This document shows positions 16,520-24,452 of a stretch of DNA of 64,000 nucleotides, in pieces. Numbering within the stretch: the stretch's first letter is position 1; every line of letters begins with the position of its first letter. The DNA is from Maribacter litoralis (lineage in GTDB: Bacteria; Bacteroidota; Bacteroidia; Flavobacteriales; Flavobacteriaceae), in the NCBI RefSeq assembly GCF_003075045.1, contig NZ_QCZD01000003.1:434001-498000 (forward strand). The letters are read 5' to 3'. The notes below the pieces were generated by a model, which saw only the letters and a list, made by a program, of their open reading frames with translations, ran no database searches and had not been told where the DNA came from. The position numbers and the translations under genes were made by a program.

Positions 16520-16917
16520 AAAACAAACTTATAATAGTTGAGGACGACCCCATTTTTACATTTTTGCTTGAAAAGGGAATTAACCATGCTGAAATAAAAG
16601 GTGAACAGCTCATTTTTTCAAATGGTAAACCCGCTATGGAATATCTGAATAACGATTATTCCGACTCCTATAACTACATTATTTTTCTAGATCTCAATAT
16701 GCCCGTAATGAACGGTTGGGAATTTATGGACAATCTAGAAACCATAGCAAATACAAATAACTGCATGGTTTTTGTTCTAACTTCATCTTCCTATAGACAT
16801 GATATTGAACTCTTAAAGAAAAAGGACCTGGTTGCCGATTTTGTTACCAAACCAATTACTGAATTTCATTTAAAAGGCATTAAAAATATAATTGTAGAAA
16901 AATTTGAGGAGCACTAG
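16516..16917 (+). CDS. Single-domain response regulator (CheY-like)
   Basis: A 133-residue receiver domain with no output domain. The acidic pocket is E9/D10/D11, the phosphorylation site is D59 in FLDLNMPVMNGWEF, the switch Thr/Ser region is VLTSSS, and the conserved Lys is in VTKPIT. Its ATG overlaps the TGA of the PAS sensor (ATGA), so it is translationally coupled. It resembles the small Rcp1-like regulators that pair with phytochrome- or PAS-type sensors. Since its neighbour lacks an ATPase domain, its phosphate must come from another kinase or from phosphotransfer. Confidence 0.93.
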   Translation: MKNKLIIVEDDPIFTFLLEKGINHAEIKGEQLIFSNGKPAMEYLNNDYSDSYNYIIFLDLNMPVMNGWEFMDNLETIANTNNCMVFVLTSSSYRHDIELLKKKDLVADFVTKPITEFHLKGIKNIIVEKFEEH

Positions 16918-17016
16918 GTTCTTTAAAACCTACATTTACCTACCATAAATTCATTTTAAAATTCACTTTGCCATAATTCGTGTATTAGCTTCATTATCTT
17001 AGCTAAAAAACTAAGT

Positions 17017-18816
17017 ATGCGCTATCTAATTATTTTTCTTTTTTTTGTTCTACACACTTTTGGCACTTTTGCTCAAACCAACGCTTACACCATATCATTT
17101 GAGAATGCTATTCATCATGAAGCGAACATTACGGCATCGTTCGTTGGTGTAGCTGAAGACACCTTATCGCTCAGAATGAGTAGAACCTCACCAGGTAGAT
17201 ACGCACTTCATGAATTTGCCAAAAATGTATATAATTTCAAGGCAACTGACGGTAAAGGAACTAGTTTGAATATTACCAGAACTACCCCATATGAATGGAA
17301 CGTTTCTGGACATGACGGTACTGTTAAAATTACATATACACTATATGCAAATAGAGGTGATGGCACCTATTCGCAAATAGACGAAACCCATGCACATTTA
17401 AATATACCGGCTACATTTATGTACGCCTCTTCTCTAAAAGACAGAAAAATAGAAGTAGATTTTAAAACCAGAGATGACCTTAAGTGGAAGGTGGCCACGC
17501 AACTACCGCATGTAAACAACAATACGTATAGCGCGCCTAATCTATATTATTTTATGGATAGCCCAACGGAGTTGAGCAACCATAAGGTTCGCGAATTCAC
17601 TGTAGACGGTCAAACCATTAAATTAGCTTTGCACGACCCTGGTACCGAAGAAGAAGCTGATCAATATTTTGAGAAAGTAAAAAAAGTTGTGCTTGCCGAA
17701 AAGGAGGTTTTTGGTGAACTACCTACATTTGATTATGGATCGTATACCTTTTTAGCCTGCTATATACCAAATGCCTCTGGTGATGGCATGGAGCATAGAA
17801 ATTCTACCATTTTAACTAGCACTAGGACTTTAGCAAATGGCGGCATGGATGGTAATATCGGGACCGTTTCTCATGAGTTTTTTCACAGTTGGAACGTTGA
17901 ACGTATACGACCAAAATCTTTAGAACCTTTTAATTTTGAAGAAGCCAACATGAGCGGTGAGCTTTGGTTTGCAGAAGGTTTTACCAGCTACTACACCAAT
18001 TTGATACTTTGCAGAGCAGGATTGATAACTCCCGAAAAGTATGTTGAAGGATTAACCGGCACATTCAATTATGTTTGGAACTCTCCTGCGCGTCAATTTT
18101 TCAATCCTATAGAAATGAGCTACCAAGCTCCATTTGTAGATGCGGCAACTTCTGTAGATCCTGTGAATAGAGAGAACACATTTATTTCTTATTATTCTTA
18201 TGGAAGTGTATTAGGTTTAGCCCTAGACCTTTCTTTAAGAGAGCGCGGTTTAAATTTAGATGATTTCATGAAACTTGTGTGGACTACCTACGGGAAATCT
18301 GAAAATTCATATACCATTGAAAACTTGAATAAAACTTTAAACACCTACGTTGGCGAAGATTTTGGTAATAACTTCTTTAATAGTTTTATCTACAAAAGCG
18401 AAATGCCAAGCTATACCGAACTATTTAAAACTGTTGGGGTAAGTGTATCTCAAAACAAAGAAGCAGCTTATTTTGGCGCCGCTGTATCTATAACAGATGA
18501 TTTAAATAGTAAAATTCGAAGCAATACCAAAATTGGGAGTCCTGCTTATATTGCCGGGCTAGATAAAGGCGATATCATTACCGCTATTAATGGCGAAAAA
18601 TTCCCTAACGGCATTCAGTTCAACAAATTCATAGAAAATGAATTTAAGCCAAACGACAATCTTTCAATAACCTTTTTACGGGATGGTATGGAAAGGAAAA
18701 CCGAAGTCACCTTGACCGCTAACCCTCACTATACTATTAGCTTGATTGAGAAAAATGAGGAAACTCCTTCAAAAAAAATATTAAAAGCCCGCAAAGCTTG
18801 GTTAAAAGTTGAGTAA
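17017..18816 (+). CDS. M61 glycyl-aminopeptidase-family metalloprotease with PDZ domain
   Basis: A 599-residue exported protease. A signal peptide (about 1-20, ending TFAQ) is followed by the beta-rich M61 N-terminal domain (about 24-190). The catalytic domain has the zinc motif HEFFH at 286-290 and the third ligand E320 in GELWFAEGFTSYY. A PDZ domain lies at about 480-580, with GSPAYIAGLDKGDIITAINGE. All metal ligands are intact. It should act in the periplasm or at the outer membrane on peptides. The acetyltransferase gene starts directly after its stop codon. Confidence 0.93.
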   Translation: MRYLIIFLFFVLHTFGTFAQTNAYTISFENAIHHEANITASFVGVAEDTLSLRMSRTSPGRYALHEFAKNVYNFKATDGKGTSLNITRTTPYEWNVSGHDGTVKITYTLYANRGDGTYSQIDETHAHLNIPATFMYASSLKDRKIEVDFKTRDDLKWKVATQLPHVNNNTYSAPNLYYFMDSPTELSNHKVREFTVDGQTIKLALHDPGTEEEADQYFEKVKKVVLAEKEVFGELPTFDYGSYTFLACYIPNASGDGMEHRNSTILTSTRTLANGGMDGNIGTVSHEFFHSWNVERIRPKSLEPFNFEEANMSGELWFAEGFTSYYTNLILCRAGLITPEKYVEGLTGTFNYVWNSPARQFFNPIEMSYQAPFVDAATSVDPVNRENTFISYYSYGSVLGLALDLSLRERGLNLDDFMKLVWTTYGKSENSYTIENLNKTLNTYVGEDFGNNFFNSFIYKSEMPSYTELFKTVGVSVSQNKEAAYFGAAVSITDDLNSKIRSNTKIGSPAYIAGLDKGDIITAINGEKFPNGIQFNKFIENEFKPNDNLSITFLRDGMERKTEVTLTANPHYTISLIEKNEETPSKKILKARKAWLKVE

Positions 18817-19350
18817 ATGAATTTAATATATACCACCGCCACAACAAATGAAGAATTAATACAGATTCTTTCTTTACAGCAGATGAATTTAAAATCTTCT
18901 GTTTCTAGCGATGAAATGGAAAAAGAAGGTTTCGTTACTGTACACCACACTTTAGATGTACTTACTAGAATGAATAATGCTTGTCCGCATATTATTGCGA
19001 AAGATGGAGATAAGGTAGTTGGTTATGCCCTTTCAATGACCGATGACTTTAAAGATGAAATCTCTGTTTTAAGACCGATGTTTACCGAATTAGAAAACGT
19101 AAACATTCAAAATTTTATTACCATGGGGCAAATCTGTGTTGCTAAGACCCATAGAAAAATGGGGATTTTTCGCGGACTTTACAACGCTATGAAAATTGCC
19201 TCTTACCCAAAATACGATGCCATTATCACTGAAGTTGACGCAACTAACGCCCGTTCTTTAGGGGCACATTTCGCTGTAGGATTTGAGAAAATTTGTACTT
19301 ACACTTCTTTAGGGCAAGATTGGGAATTGATTTCTTTGAGGACTGGTTAA
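18817..19350 (+). CDS. GNAT-family N-acetyltransferase
   Basis: A 177-residue acetyl-CoA-dependent acetyltransferase of unknown substrate. The fold's acetyl-CoA pyrophosphate loop is recognisable as QICVAKTHRKMGIFRGLYNAM (about 107-127). IITEVDATNARSLGAHFAVGFE is the usual C-terminal helix-strand part. The ATG directly abuts the stop codon of the M61 protease (TAAATG), so the two are co-translated. No membrane span or signal is present, so it acts in the cytoplasm. Confidence 0.85.
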   Translation: MNLIYTTATTNEELIQILSLQQMNLKSSVSSDEMEKEGFVTVHHTLDVLTRMNNACPHIIAKDGDKVVGYALSMTDDFKDEISVLRPMFTELENVNIQNFITMGQICVAKTHRKMGIFRGLYNAMKIASYPKYDAIITEVDATNARSLGAHFAVGFEKICTYTSLGQDWELISLRTG

Positions 19351-19408
19351 TGAAAACAAGTTTAAGTCTATGACTTAAAATTTATAACTTAAAGTATTGT
19401 TAGATTAA

Positions 19409-19522
19409 TCTGTAAAAGGAATTACGAATGTAAATGATTTGTTTGGCGTGAAAATTAATGCAAATGCAAATGACTTGGAAAAGAAAAATGCAATTGACGC
19501 TATTAACAGATTCTTAAACTAA
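19409..19522 (+). pseudogene. C-terminal fragment of a lost gene, BON-like
   Basis: An open stretch of 37 codons without a start reads VKGITNVNDLFGVKINANAN then DLEKKNAIDAINRFLN and a stop. The VKGITNV part resembles the repeat edge of BON (transport-associated) domains; this is from memory and the match is short. A TAA lies directly upstream in frame. The preceding part of the gene is missing, as expected for decay or a deletion beside the accessory genes that follow. Confidence 0.35.
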
Positions 19523-19530
19523 GATGAATT

Positions 19531-20247
19531 ATGAAGTATTTTGGAATGGGCGAAGGTTCATTAGGTTGGCAACTGTACTGTAGCCAAGAAGAAACTGCTC
19601 GTTTGCAGTTAGATACACATTTACAAAGAAATAGAGAAAGGTGGGAAAACCCAGAACCTATTCTATTATACGTAGACACTAATGTTCCAGATCATGAACA
19701 ATTAGACTTTAATAATCCCATATTACGTAATACCATGTTATGGTCTAGCGGTGGTGGAAGTCGAAAATGGCATAAAGCTGCTTTTACACCTTTTACAAGA
19801 GGTATATGTTTAAGTGACGAATTGTTTAAAGTTTTAAATGATTTTACTTTAACGGAAGATCAATTCTTAGAATTGAAAGTGGGCAATTATCAAAAAAAGA
19901 CCGAAAATAAATATTGGTTATTTTACCCTATTAAACAATGGAACTACCCACATCTAAGTATTGAGAATTCAGTATTTAAAAAAGTGAATAAAAATAATAT
20001 AGATGACATAACAATCATAAAAGCATTACCATATGATGAATTACTTGAGATAAAAAAAGCCAACCACAAGAATTATGAATTTAACCCTTCTGTTTTAAGC
20101 TTAAACAAAGGCTATGATTTCTTATATGACGGTTACACGTTTATTGTATCCGAACGATTAAGAAACGCCATAGAAGAAGCTGGTATGACAGATGTTACCT
20201 TTTATGATTTGGAATATGAGGTAATAGTTCCTGAAGGAAATATTTAA
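19531..20247 (+). CDS. Hypothetical protein, possible polymorphic-toxin immunity protein (Imm11/DUF1629-like)
   Basis: A 238-residue soluble protein without signal or membrane span. It is rich in aromatic and acidic residues. Near the end it has GYTFIVSERLRNAIEEAGM followed by VTFYDLEYEVI. That pattern of a served-up (I/F)VSERLR helix followed by a short Phe/Val strand recalls the DUF1629/Imm11-type immunity fold. A second, similar element (GICLSDELFKVLNDFTLTEDQFLELKV) is in the middle, so the protein may be built from two related halves. The gene lies among fragments and beside another orphan protein. The family assignment is a suggestion only. Confidence 0.5.
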   Translation: MKYFGMGEGSLGWQLYCSQEETARLQLDTHLQRNRERWENPEPILLYVDTNVPDHEQLDFNNPILRNTMLWSSGGGSRKWHKAAFTPFTRGICLSDELFKVLNDFTLTEDQFLELKVGNYQKKTENKYWLFYPIKQWNYPHLSIENSVFKKVNKNNIDDITIIKALPYDELLEIKKANHKNYEFNPSVLSLNKGYDFLYDGYTFIVSERLRNAIEEAGMTDVTFYDLEYEVIVPEGNI

Positions 20248-20673
20248 CACAAGTAGAATGAATAAAAACTACATATATCATAATATTTTTTTGTTCAGCG
20301 TACTTAGTAGCAATACTAACTTTACTACTACGGCTTTTGTTTTATATTCTTCAGAAACGCATAAGGTAATTTCAAAAGACAGCTTGCTATCTACCCGAAG
20401 ACATAGCCAGACCCTATTAAAAAAGATACCACTATAACCAAACTAGTTGCTAAAGACCCTTTAATGGAGCAATGACAAAAAGAAGTAGGATAAAACTAAA
20501 GAATTTATTGAATTTGAAATAAGAAATGGAGCTGAATTTTTTTCTAAGTTAGAAAACTCCAATAAAGTTTTATAATTTAATACTAAAATAAGAATATACA
20601 GAGAAGAGATACACAAATCTTTTAGTAGTGGTGATGGCGAAAATATTATTGATACTGTACAAATTTTCAAGAA
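20248..20673 (+). other. Decayed region between two orphan genes
   Basis: This 426-nt stretch has no intact gene. It holds a 59-codon ORF (20258-20437) whose +1 frame encodes a convincing membrane helix (AYLVAILTLLLRLLFYILQ), as if frameshifted. It also holds a stop-interrupted frame that runs to 20677. I read it as the remains of one or two genes. Confidence 0.5.
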
Positions 20674-20677
20674 ATGA
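20489..20677 (+). pseudogene. Degenerate C-terminal part of a gene, stop-interrupted
   Basis: One frame reads DKTKEFIEFEIRNGAEFFSK and on to NKVL, a TAA at 20573-20575, then NTKIRIYREEIHKSF up to IIDTVQIFKK and a TGA at 20675-20677. A single stop therefore interrupts an otherwise protein-like stretch of 62 codons, with another in-frame stop at 20486. The final TGA overlaps the ATG of the next gene (ATGA), the geometry of a translationally coupled pair. It was therefore probably the upstream partner, perhaps the toxin, of the downstream orphan. Confidence 0.45.
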
Positions 20678-21432
20678 TAAATAATAGTTTTTTAGATGAA
20701 TTTATTGACATAGTAAACCAAAGCGAAATATTTTCTGATTTTAAATTTGCAACTAGTAAGGAAGGCTATTTACAATATTTTGATGAGAATGATAACTCAT
20801 TTAGTAGTGTAATTTTAACAGGTGATGATACAGACTCAATTGGTTTTGGTTTATCAATTACTTTCAAGAGTATTGAATCATTAATGACGAAACCGAAAAT
20901 AGAAAATTGGTTAGACGACAGATATGATATTTCTGTTAGAATGTATGAACATTCTGCCTGTACAGGTTATGAATTTTTTAAAGGCTTTGATGAAGAATTA
21001 CCAATTAAAGTTAATAGTAAAGAAACTTTAAAAAGAGCTGTTGAGTTGGCTAAAATAGCTGTTGAACAAGATATTAAACCTTTTTTTGATTACTGGAGTT
21101 CAATTACCGTTTTTTTACCCTGGTTACAAACAGAAAAATATGATGATTGGACTGCCTTGTATAAAGTTTTAGGTCCAAAATTTCTAGAAAAAAAATTGAT
21201 TATTTGGTATCAAACCAATCATCCTGAATATGAAGATTTCAAAAATTTCAATTTAGACCGTCTTCAAAAACGTATAACAGATAATTCAAATGAAAACCCT
21301 GAAAAAACAAAAAAAATATTAACTGGTTTGAATGAATTAATTACCCGCCTAGAAAAAACAAAACCAATTTACAAATGGGATAATTCATATTTAAAAGTTA
21401 AACCATTTAAAGGTCAACTTCCTTTAATATAG
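20674..21432 (+). CDS. Hypothetical acidic protein, possible immunity protein
   Basis: A 252-residue soluble protein with no signal peptide or membrane span and no domain that I recognise. An N-terminal alpha/beta part (about 1-105) contains FLDEFIDIVNQSEIFSDFKF and a beta-rich stretch. A helical C-terminal part follows, with many Lys and Glu. Its ATG overlaps the stop of the decayed frame upstream. An acidic, cytoplasmic protein downstream of a decayed coupled gene fits an immunity protein or a bystander of a lost toxin locus. This is inference. Confidence 0.55.
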   Translation: MINNSFLDEFIDIVNQSEIFSDFKFATSKEGYLQYFDENDNSFSSVILTGDDTDSIGFGLSITFKSIESLMTKPKIENWLDDRYDISVRMYEHSACTGYEFFKGFDEELPIKVNSKETLKRAVELAKIAVEQDIKPFFDYWSSITVFLPWLQTEKYDDWTALYKVLGPKFLEKKLIIWYQTNHPEYEDFKNFNLDRLQKRITDNSNENPEKTKKILTGLNELITRLEKTKPIYKWDNSYLKVKPFKGQLPLI

Positions 21433-21573
21433 ACCCCGCTAGCGCAAGCGTCACGCTTACATCTATAACAGTAAGAATTTTAACACGTAACAAAGATTCA
21501 AATTTAATCTATACCTCTCTGTAGTTTTACTGATAAGGAAAGATAACAGAAATCATTTTTTTAAATTTTATTA

Positions 21574-21601
21574 TTGTTTATCGATAATTTTTATATATTT
21601 G
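21574..21601 (+). promoter_or_regulatory. Promoter of the DUF2975-HTH operon
   Basis: TTG at 21574-21576, 17 nt, then TATATTTG at 21594-21601: a full Bacteroidota promoter. The -33 TTG lies in the left arm of an inverted repeat, and the -7 box fills the last 8 nt of the 14-nt gap between the arms. Transcription would start about 20 nt before the ATG at 21628. Confidence 0.75.
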
Positions 21602-21615
21602 TTATCGATAAACAA
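21574..21615. promoter_or_regulatory. Inverted-repeat operator flanking the -7 box
   Basis: The left arm TTGTTTATCGATAA (21574-21587) and the right arm TTATCGATAAACAA (21602-21615) are perfect reverse complements, separated by 14 nt. Each arm contains the palindrome TTATCGATAA, so each may bind a dimer. The centre-to-centre distance of 28 nt and the position over the promoter point to autorepression by the HTH protein encoded in the operon. Confidence 0.75.
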
Positions 21616-21627
21616 CAATTAAATTAT

Positions 21628-22155
21628 ATGAGAAATCTTCTTACTGCACTCAAATGGCTTATTAATTTTTTAATTTTTTCCGTACTAATATCCATTATTA
21701 TAAACTTAGGTGAATTATCAAAATACGTTCTTACAAAATTTGATTTGCTTCAATATTCTGGTGAAGAAAATAGCTGGATACTAATGCTTTTAATTCCTTT
21801 ACTAACTATTTTATTACAAGGTTATATATTCTGGCTTCTTTTGAAATTTAGAAAAGTAATACCCGATTTTAAAACGGATACAATATTTACAGAGAATAAT
21901 AGTGCTATTTTTAGAAAGGTCGGTAACGGACTTATAATCTATTCTGTATTAATTTTTTTTATAAGGTTAATAGAAAAATCCTTTGAAATATCTTCAGAAT
22001 ATGGTGTTTCTGCTTCATATACCTTAGGTAAAAATTTCGGAACGGTACTAGGCGGAAGAATATCACTTTTAGTAATAGCTATTTTTCTACTTATTATAGC
22101 TAGATTAATAAAAGAAGGTTATCAGCTAAAGAATGAAAACGACCTAACCATATAA
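21628..22155 (+). CDS. DUF2975-type membrane protein
   Basis: A 175-residue membrane protein when started at the ATG at 21628. A longer reading from TTG 21574 is rejected because it would start inside the promoter and operator. Four hydrophobic spans are visible (about residues 8-30, 48-72, 98-118 and 140-168). Such four-helix proteins with a TENNSAIFRKVGNGLI segment belong to the DUF2975 group, which is commonly paired with a small HTH protein. Its function is unknown; a link to membrane stress or competence-like control is speculation. The HTH gene follows 2 nt after its stop. Confidence 0.8.
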   Translation: MRNLLTALKWLINFLIFSVLISIIINLGELSKYVLTKFDLLQYSGEENSWILMLLIPLLTILLQGYIFWLLLKFRKVIPDFKTDTIFTENNSAIFRKVGNGLIIYSVLIFFIRLIEKSFEISSEYGVSASYTLGKNFGTVLGGRISLLVIAIFLLIIARLIKEGYQLKNENDLTI

Positions 22156-22157
22156 CT

Positions 22158-22364
22158 ATGAGTATCGTCGTAAACTTAAACACCGTATTAGCAGAGCGAA
22201 ATTTGAAAAGTAAAGAACTCGCTGAAATGATAGGTATAACCGAAGCTAACCTTTCTATTCTAAAATCAGGCAAAGCTAAAGCAATTCGTTTCTCTACTCT
22301 AGAGGCTATTTGTAAAGCTTTAGATTGTCAACCCGCTGATATTTTAGCATATGAAAAGGAATAA
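22158..22364 (+). CDS. YozG-like HTH (Cro/C1-type) regulator
   Basis: A 68-residue protein that is nothing but a helix-turn-helix domain. AERNLKSKELAEMIGITEAN is helices one and two, and LSILKSGKAKAIRFSTLEAICKALDCQPADIL completes the fold. This is the HTH_26/YozG type usually found beside DUF2975. The start is 2 nt after the DUF2975 stop, so they are co-translated. The inverted repeat around the operon promoter is the obvious binding site for it. It ends at a strong bidirectional terminator. Confidence 0.92.
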   Translation: MSIVVNLNTVLAERNLKSKELAEMIGITEANLSILKSGKAKAIRFSTLEAICKALDCQPADILAYEKE

Positions 22365-22365
22365 A

Positions 22366-22393
22366 AAAGGCTACACTTTTCAGTGTAGCCTTT
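22366..22393. terminator. Bidirectional terminator between the HTH gene and atpC
   Basis: AAAGGCTACACT pairs perfectly with AGTGTAGCCTTT across a TTTC loop, with A and T runs on either side. It serves the rightward HTH operon and the leftward atpD-atpC operon. Confidence 0.9.
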
Positions 22394-22417
22394 AAAACTT
22401 ATTACGTATTCTACTTA

Positions 22418-22696
22418 CTAATCTGCAAGTACAATTACTTTATTATTCTTAAGCTCAATAGTACCGCTAGAAATTTCTAAAACCGTATTTCCGGCAGCAT
22501 CTTTAGTAAACTTAGAAGCATAATCTTTATCTAATGTTATATTACCAGCTACCTTTACTTTTCCTTCTTGTAACAAAGAAACAATAGGTGCGTGGTCTTT
22601 CAACATTTGAAACTCACCGTTTATACCTGGTACCGTAACCGAAGTTACTTCGCCTGCAAATAATGTTGCTTCTGGTGATACAATTTCTAAATACAT
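22418..22696 (-). CDS. atpC: F0F1 ATP synthase subunit epsilon
   Basis: A 92-residue epsilon subunit, the central-stalk protein that couples rotation and inhibits ATP hydrolysis. It contains MYLEIVSPEATLFAGEVTSVTVPGI, the sandwich-domain start typical of AtpC, then GEFQMLKDHAPIVSLL. It lacks the C-terminal two-helix domain: at 92 residues it is only the beta-sandwich, shorter than the about 135 residues of many bacteria. Short epsilon subunits are common in Bacteroidota. It is the second gene of a detached atpD-atpC pair, after a 78-nt gap full of short repeats. Confidence 0.95.
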   Translation of the reverse strand: MYLEIVSPEATLFAGEVTSVTVPGINGEFQMLKDHAPIVSLLQEGKVKVAGNITLDKDYASKFTKDAAGNTVLEISSGTIELKNNKVIVLAD

Positions 22697-22705
22697 ATCT
22701 CTTTT

Positions 22706-22770
22706 AGTTATGAGTTATGAGCTATGAGTTATGAGTTTCAATTCTGAACTCTGAACCTTGAACTCTGAAC
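22706..22770. repeat. Two arrays of 7-bp tandem repeats between atpD and atpC
   Basis: GTTATGA, GTTATGA, GCTATGA, GTTATGA and a partial GTTT stand at 22707-22738. Then CTGAACT, CTGAACC, TTGAACT and CTGAAC stand at 22744-22770. Both arrays have a period of 7 bp. They fill the gap inside the atpD-atpC operon and are not part of any coding frame. Confidence 0.85.
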
Positions 22771-22774
22771 TTAA

Positions 22775-24286
<1,512 letters not shown>

Positions 24287-24316
24287 TTATATGTTTATAT
24301 ATTACGTTTAATAAAA

Positions 24317-24343
24317 CCTGAAAAATATGCTCTCATTTTCAGG
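24317..24343 (-). other. Stem-loop at the predicted 5' end of the atpD mRNA
   Basis: CCTGAAAA and TTTTCAGG pair around an 11-nt loop. The upper end lies 4 nt downstream of the -7 box at 24347-24354, where transcription should begin, so the message would start with a hairpin. Confidence 0.5.
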
Positions 24344-24346
24344 CTG

Positions 24347-24354
24347 CAAAGATA
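24347..24354 (-). promoter_or_regulatory. -7 promoter element of atpD
   Basis: The minus strand reads TATCTTTG, matching TAnnTTTG, 63 nt upstream of the atpD ATG. No TTG is seen at -33. Confidence 0.5.
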
Positions 24355-24404
24355 TAGTTTTCAGATTTAAAGAAAAATTGTTTTTTTTCTTTTTTACAAA
24401 AGTA

Positions 24405-24429
24405 AAAAGGTGCCCTTAGAGCACCTTTT
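24405..24429 (-). terminator. Terminator after the SGNH lipoprotein gene
   Basis: AAAAGGTGC and GCACCTTTT pair around a 7-nt loop, 24 nt downstream of the stop of the leftward SGNH gene. The tail on the minus strand is T-rich but interrupted. Confidence 0.75.
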
Positions 24430-24452
24430 ATATTTTAGTATTTTACATACAA

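Noticed and set aside
20258..20437. A 59-codon ORF in the decayed region
   Set aside because: Its composition is poor in this frame, whereas the +1 frame encodes a better membrane helix; I treat it as part of a degenerate gene.
21574..21627. N-terminal extension of the DUF2975 protein from TTG 21574
   Set aside because: It would be encoded by the promoter and operator itself; the ATG at 21628 is the better start.
22706..22770. Repeat arrays considered as a CRISPR
   Set aside because: Units are 7 bp with no spacers, far from the 24-40 bp repeats with unique spacers of a CRISPR; there are no cas genes.
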